Positions 57,701 through 64,000 of a stretch of DNA of 64,000 nucleotides are shown here, piece by piece (the first letter of the stretch is position 1; every line of letters starts with the position of its first letter). A program made the translations under genes and the position numbers. Below the pieces are notes generated by a model that made no database searches, was not told the DNA's origin, and saw nothing but the letters and a program-made list of their open reading frames with translations. The stretch comes from Siphonodentalium dalli (lineage: Eukaryota > Mollusca > Scaphopoda > Gadilida > Siphonodentaliidae), in the NCBI GenBank assembly GCA_032622095.1, contig CP136069.1, positions 169,684,394 to 169,748,393 of the forward strand, in the 5' to 3' direction.

Positions 57701-60700
57701 CTCATTCCCTTAATAACGAGCTGCCACTCATTCCCTTAATAAATAGCTGACACTCATCCCCTTAATATAGAGCTGCCACTCATTCCGTTAATAAATAGCT
57801 GACACTCATTCCCTTAATAACGAGCTGACACTCATTCCCTTAATATAGAGCTGCCACTCATTCCCTTAATAACGAGCTGACACTCATTCCCTTAATAACG
57901 AGCTGACACTCATTCCCTTAATAAATAGCTGACACTCATTCCCTTAATAAATAGCTGACACTCATTCCCTTTAATATAGAGCTGACACTCATTCCCTTAA
58001 TAAATAGCTGCCACTCATTCCCTTAATAAATAGCTGACACTCATTCCCTTTAATATAGAGCTGACACTCATTCCCTTAATAAATAGCTGACACTCATTCC
58101 CTTAATAAATAGCTGACACTCATTCCCTTTAATATAGAGCTGACACTCATTCCCTTAATAAATAGCTGCCACTCATTCCCTTAATAAATAGCTGCCACTC
58201 ATTCCCTTAATATAGAGCTGCCACTCATTCCCTTAATAACGAGCTGACACTCATTCCCTTAATAAATAGCTGACACTCATTCCCTTAATAAATAGCTGCC
58301 ACTCATTCCCTTAATAAATAGCTGACACTCATTCCCTTAATAAATAGCTGACACTCATTCCCTTAATAAATAGCTGACACTCATTCCCTTAATAAATAGC
58401 TGCCACTCATTCCCTTAATAAATAGCTGACACTCATTCCCTTAATAACGAGCTGACACTCATTCCCTTAATAAATAGCTGACACTCATTCCCTTAATAAA
58501 TAGCTGACACTCATTCCCTTAATATAGAGCTGCCACTCATTCCCTTAATAACGAGCTGACACTCATTCCCTTAATAACGAGCTGCCACTCATTCCCTTAA
58601 TAAATAGCTGCCACTCATTCCCTTAATAAATAGCTGACACTCATTCCCTTAATATAGAGCTGACACTCATTCCCTTAATAAATAGCTGCCACTCATTCCC
58701 TTAATATATAGCTGACACTCATTCCCTTAATATAGAGCTGACACTCATTCCCTTAATAACGAGCTGCCACTCATTCCCTTAATAAATAGCTGACACTCAT
58801 TCCCTTAATAAATAGCTGACACTCATTCCCTTAATATAGAGCTGACACTCATTCCCTTAATAACGAGCTGCCACTCATTTCCTTAATAAATAGCTGACAC
58901 TCATTCCCTTAATAAATAGCTGACACTCATTCCCTTAATAACGAGCTGACACTCATTCCCTTAATATAGAGCTGACACTCATTCCCTTAATAACGAGCTG
59001 ACACTCATTCCCTTAATAACGAGCTGACACTCATTCCCTTAATAACGAGCTGACACTCATTCCCTTAATAACGAGCTGACACTCATTCCCTTAATAACGA
59101 GCTGACACTCATTCCCTTAATAACGAGCTGACACTCATTCCCTTAATAACGAGCTGACACTCATTCCCTTAATAACGAGCTGACACTCATTCCCTTAATA
59201 ACGAGCCGACACTCATTCCCTTAATAAATAGCTGCCACTCATTCCCTTAATAACGAGCTGCCACTCATTCCCTTAATATAGAGCTGACACTCATTCCCTT
59301 AATAACGAGCTGACACTCATTCCCTTAATAACGAGCTGACACTCATTCCCTTAATAACGAGCTGACACTCATTCCCTTTATATAGAGCTGCCACTCATTC
59401 CCTTAATAAATAGCTGCCACTCATTCCCTTAATAAATAGCTGACACTCATTCCCTTAATAAATAGCTGACACTCATTCCCTTAATAAAGAGCTGCCACTC
59501 ATTCCCTTAATAAATAGCTGACACTCATTCCCTTAATAAATAGCTGACACTCATTCCCTTAATAAATAGCTGACACTCATTCCCTTAATATAGAGCTGAC
59601 ACTCATCCCCTTAATAAATAGCTGCCACTCATTCCCTTAATAACGAGCTGCCACTCATTCCCTTAATAAATAGCTGACACTCATTCCCTTAATATAGAGC
59701 TGACACTCATTCCCTTAATAAATAGCTGACACTCATTCCCTTAATAAATAGCTGACACTCATTCCCTTAATATAGAGCTGACACTCATTCCCTTAATATA
59801 GAGCTGACACTCATTCCCTTAATAAATAGCTGACACTCATTCCCTTAATAAATAGCTGACACTCATTCCCTTAATATAGAGCTGACACTCATTCCCTTAA
59901 TAAATAGCTGCCACTCATTCCCTTAATAAATAGCTGACACTCATTCCCTTAATATAGAGCTGACACTCATTCCCTTAATAAATAGCTGCCACTCATCCCC
60001 TTAATATAGAGCTGACACTCATTCCCTTAATAAATAGCTGACACTCATTCCCTTAATATAGAGCTGACACTCATTCCCTTAATAACGAGCTGACACTCAT
60101 TCCCTTAATAACGAGCTGACACCCATTCCCTTAATATAGAGCTGACACTCATTCCCTTAATAACGACCTGCCACTCATTCCCTTAATAAATAGCTGACAC
60201 TCATTCCCTTAATAAATAGCTGACACTCATTCCCTTAATATAGAGCTGACACTCATTCCCTTAATATAGAGCTGACACTCATTCCCTTAATAACGAGCTG
60301 CCACTCATTCCCTTAATAAATAGCTGACACTCATTCCCTTAATAAATAGCTGACACTCATTCCCTTAATATAGAGCTGCCACTCATTCCCTTAATAACGA
60401 GCTGCCACTCATTCCCTTAATAAATAGCTGACACTCATTCCCTTAATAAATAGCTGACACTCATTCCCTTAATAACGAGCTGACACTCATTCCCTTAATA
60501 TAGAGCTGACACTCATTCCCTTAATATAGAGCTGACACTCATTCCCTTAATATAGAGCTGACACTCATTCCCTTAATAACGAGCTGCCACTCATTCCCTT
60601 AATAAATAGCTGCCACTCATTCCCTTAATAACGAGCTGCCACTCATTCCCTTAATAAATAGCTGACACTCATTCCCTTAATAAATAGCTGACACTCATTC

Positions 60701-63700
60701 CCTTAATAACGAGCTGACACTCATTCCCTTAATATAGAGCTGACACTCATTCCCTTAATAACGAGCTGACACTCATTCCCTTAATAACGAGCTGACACTC
60801 ATTCCCTTAATAACGAGCTGACACTCATTCCCTTAATAACGAGCTGACACTCATTCCCTTAATATAGAGCTGACACTCATTCCCTTAATAACGAGCTGAC
60901 ACTCATTCCCTTAATATAGAGCTGCCACTCATTCCCTTAATAAATAGCTGCCACTCATTCCCTTAATAACGAGCTGCCACTCATTCCCTTAATAAATAGC
61001 TGACACTCATTCCCTTAATAAATAGCTGCCACTCATTCCCTTAATAACGAGCTGACACTCATTCCCTTAATAAATAGCTGACACTCATTCCCTTAATATA
61101 GAGCTGCCACTCATTCCCTTAATATAGATCTGACACTCATTCCCATAATAAATAGCTGCCACTCATCCCCTTAATAACGAGCTGACACTCATTCCCTTAA
61201 TAACGAGCTGACACTCATTCCCTTAATAAATAGCTGACACTCATTCCCTTAATATAGAGCTGCCACTCATTCCCTTAATATAGAGCTGACACTCATTCCC
61301 ATAATAAATAGCTGCCACTCATCCCCTTAATAACGAGCTGCCACTCATCCCCTTAATAACGAGCTGACACTCATTCCCTTAATAAATAGCTGACACTCAT
61401 TCCCTTAATATAGAGCTGCCACTCATTCCCTTAATAACGAGCTGACACTCATTCCCTTAATATAGAGCTGACACTCATTCCCTTAATAAATAGCTGCCAC
61501 TCATCCCCTTAATATAGAGCTGCCACTCATCCCTTAATAAATAGCTGACACTCATTCCCTTAATAAATAGCTGCCACTCATCCCCTTAATATAGAGCTGA
61601 CACTCATTCCCTTAATAACGAGCTGACACTCATTCCCTTAATAAATAGCCGCCACTCATCCCCTTAATATAGAGCTGACACTCATTCCCTTAATAAATAG
61701 CTGACACTCATTCCCTTAATATAGAGCTGCCACTCATCCCCTTAATAACGAGCTGCCACTCATTCCCTTAATATAGAGCTGCCACTCATTCCCTTAATAT
61801 AGCGCTGACACTCATTCCCTTAATAACGAGCTGACACTCATTCCCTTAATAAATAGCTGCCACTCATCCCCTTAATATAGAGCTGACACTCATTCCCTTA
61901 ATAAATAGCTGACACTCATCCCCTTAATATAGAGCTGACACTCATTCCCTTAATAAATAGCTGACACTCATTCCCTTAATAACGAGCTGACACTCATTCC
62001 CTTAATAACGAGCTGACACTCATTCCCTTAATAACGAGCTGACACTCATTCCCTTAATAACGAGCTGCCACTCATTCCCTTAATAAATAGCTGCCACTCA
62101 TTCCCTTAATAAATAACTGCCACTCATTCCCTTAATAAATAGCTGCCACTCATTCCCTTAATAAATAGCTGCCACTCATTCCCTTAATAAATAGCTGCCA
62201 CTCATTCCCTTAATAAATAGCTGCCACTCATTCCCTTAATAAATAGCTGACACTCATCCCCTTAATAAATAGCTGCCACTCATTCGCTTAATAAATAGCT
62301 GACACTCATTCCCTTAATAAATAGCTGACACTCATTCCCTTAATAACGAGCTGCCACTCATTCCCTTAATAAATAGCTGCCACTCATTCCCTTAATAAAT
62401 AGCTGCCACTCATTCCCTTAATAAATAGCTGCCACTCATTCCCTTAATAAATAGCTGACACTCATTCCCTTAATAAATAGCTGCCACTCATCCCCTTAAT
62501 AAATAGCTGACACTCATTCCCTTAATAAATAGCTGACACTCATTCCCTTAATATAGAGCTGACACTCATCCCCTTAATAACGAGCTGACACTCATTCCCT
62601 TAATAAATAGCTGCCACTCATCCCCTTAATATAGAGCTGACACTCATTCCCTTAATAAATAGCTGACACTCATTCCCTTAATATAGAGCTGACACTCATT
62701 CCCATAATAAATAGCTGCCACTCTTTCCCTTAATAACGAGCTGCCACTCATTCCCTTAATATAGAGCTGACACTCATTCCCTTAATAAATAGCTGACACT
62801 CATTCCCTTAATAAATAGCTGCCACTCATTCCCTTAATATAGAGCTGCCACTCATTCCCTTAATAAATAGCTGCCACTCATCCCCTTAATATAGAGCTGA
62901 CACTCATTCCCTTAATAAATAGCTGACACTCATTCCCTTAATATAGAGCTGACACTCATTCCCTTAATAACGAGCTGACACTCATTCCCTTAATATAGAG
63001 CTGACACTCATTCCCTTAATATAGAGCTGACACTCATTCCCTTAATAACGAGCTGCCACTCATTCCCTTAATAAATAGCTGACACTCATTCCCTTAATAA
63101 ATAGCTGACACTCATTCCCTTAATATAGAGCTGACACTCATTCCCATAATAAATAGCTGCCACTCATTCCCTTAATAACGAGCTGCCACTCATTCCCTTA
63201 ATAAATAGCTGACACTCATTCCCTTAATAAATAGCTGCCACTCATTCCCTTAATAAATAGCTGCCACTCATTCCCTTAATATAGAGCTGCCACTCATTCC
63301 CTTAATAAATAGATGCCACTCATCCCCTTAATAACGAGCTGACACTCAATCCCTTAATAAATAGCTGACACTCATTCCCTTAATAACGAGCTGACACTCA
63401 TTCCCTTAATAACGAGCTGCCACTCATTCCCTTAATAAATAGCTGCCACTCATTCCCTTAATAACGAGCTGCCACTCATTCCCTTAATAAATAGCTGACA
63501 CTCATTCCCTTAATAACGAGCTGACACTCATTCCCTTAATAAATAGCTGACACTCATCCCCTTAATAACGAGCTGACACTCATTCCCTTAATATAGAGCT
63601 GACACTCATTCCCTTAATAAATAGCTGACACTCATCCCCTTAATAACGAGCTGACACTCATTCCCTTAATATAGAGCTGCCACTCATTCCCTTAATATAG

Positions 63701-64000
63701 AGCTGACACTCATTCCCATAATAAATAGCTGCCACTCATCCCCTTAATAACGAGCTGACACTCATTCCCTTAATAAATAGCTGACACTCATTCCCTTAAT
63801 ATAGAGCTGACACTCATTCCCATAATAAATAGCTGCCACTCATCCCCTTAATATAGAGCTGACACTCATTCCCTTAATAAATAGCTGACACTCATTCCCT
63901 TAATATAGAGCTGACACTCATTCCCTTAATAAATAGCTGACACTCATTCCCTTAATAACGAGCTGCCACTCATTCCCTTAATAAATAGCTGACACTCATT
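51759..64000. repeat. 26-bp satellite, about 470 copies, continuing past the right edge
   Basis: Each unit is CTGMCACTCA, TYCCCTTAAT, then one of AAATAG, AACGAG or ATAGAG. The first 20 positions vary mainly at position 4 (C or A) and position 12 (T or C). The six-base tail gives the third variable site. Rare marker variants are GACGAG tails, CCGTTAA, and 27-bp units with an extra T (CCCTTTAAT). All units share one orientation with no insertion. The 26-bp period and recurrent stops exclude coding. The left limit is sharp; the right limit is not reached. Confidence 0.98.

Noticed and set aside
51759-64000. CRISPR array
   Set aside because: Units are contiguous 26-mers without unique spacers in an intron-containing eukaryotic context; this is a satellite.

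Overview
The window is eukaryotic nuclear DNA, AT-rich and very repeat-dense. The most likely source is a bivalve mollusc. That rests on the style of its dispersed repeats (tandem blocks ending in GACG runs, 'AAGATGGCYGC' modules, frequent ACATGT words) and on long repeat-filled introns. No species can be named from sequence alone.

The one clear host gene is the 5' part of a Pumilio-family (PUM1/PUM2-like) RNA-binding repressor gene on the minus strand. Six coding exons were found at 38616-38413 (start codon), 38257-38195, 17330-17201, 10257-10154, 4181-4021 and 3317-3062. All have GT/AG borders and compatible splice phases, and together they give 306 codons. They match the N-terminal regulatory region of vertebrate PUM1/PUM2. 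The RNA-binding PUM repeats are not in the window and should lie beyond its left edge. Introns 2, 3 and 4 (about 20.9, 6.9 and 6.0 kb) hold most of the mobile DNA.

From left to right: 1-3 kb mollusc-type tandem repeats; 3-4.2 kb Pumilio exons 6 and 5; 4.5-5.6 kb tandem repeats; 6.4-9.8 kb a hAT-type element with 8-bp target duplication; 10.2 kb exon 4; 12.2-14.4 kb a hAT element nested in another hAT element; 17.2 kb exon 3; 19.2 kb a TTAA-type MITE with two hairpins; 19.9 kb a near-perfect palindrome; 20.3-22 kb a 57-bp tandem array and a decayed hAT transposase; 22.5-25.5 kb a decayed piggyBac transposase split by a hAT insertion; 27.5 and 29.4 kb two more hAT elements; 32.2-35.2 kb a tyrosine-recombinase element inserted in a ~445-bp tandem repeat; 38.2-38.6 kb Pumilio exons 2 and 1 with the probable promoter; 39.4-40.0 kb a foldback element full of AATTGCGC palindromes; 41.9-44.0 kb TTAA MITEs; 44.0-46.6 kb a duplicated non-LTR retrotransposon 3' end; 49.5 kb tandem repeats; 51.0 kb a TTAA MITE.

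From 51759 to the right edge (12.2 kb) there is an unbroken satellite of about 470 copies of a 26-bp unit. The copies vary at a few fixed sites, and blocks of 18-52 units have been duplicated. No new enzymatic system is visible. The most unusual features are this combinatorial satellite, the nested hAT/piggyBac insertions with intact target duplications, the YR element with permuted terminal modules, and the palindrome cluster just upstream of Pumilio.
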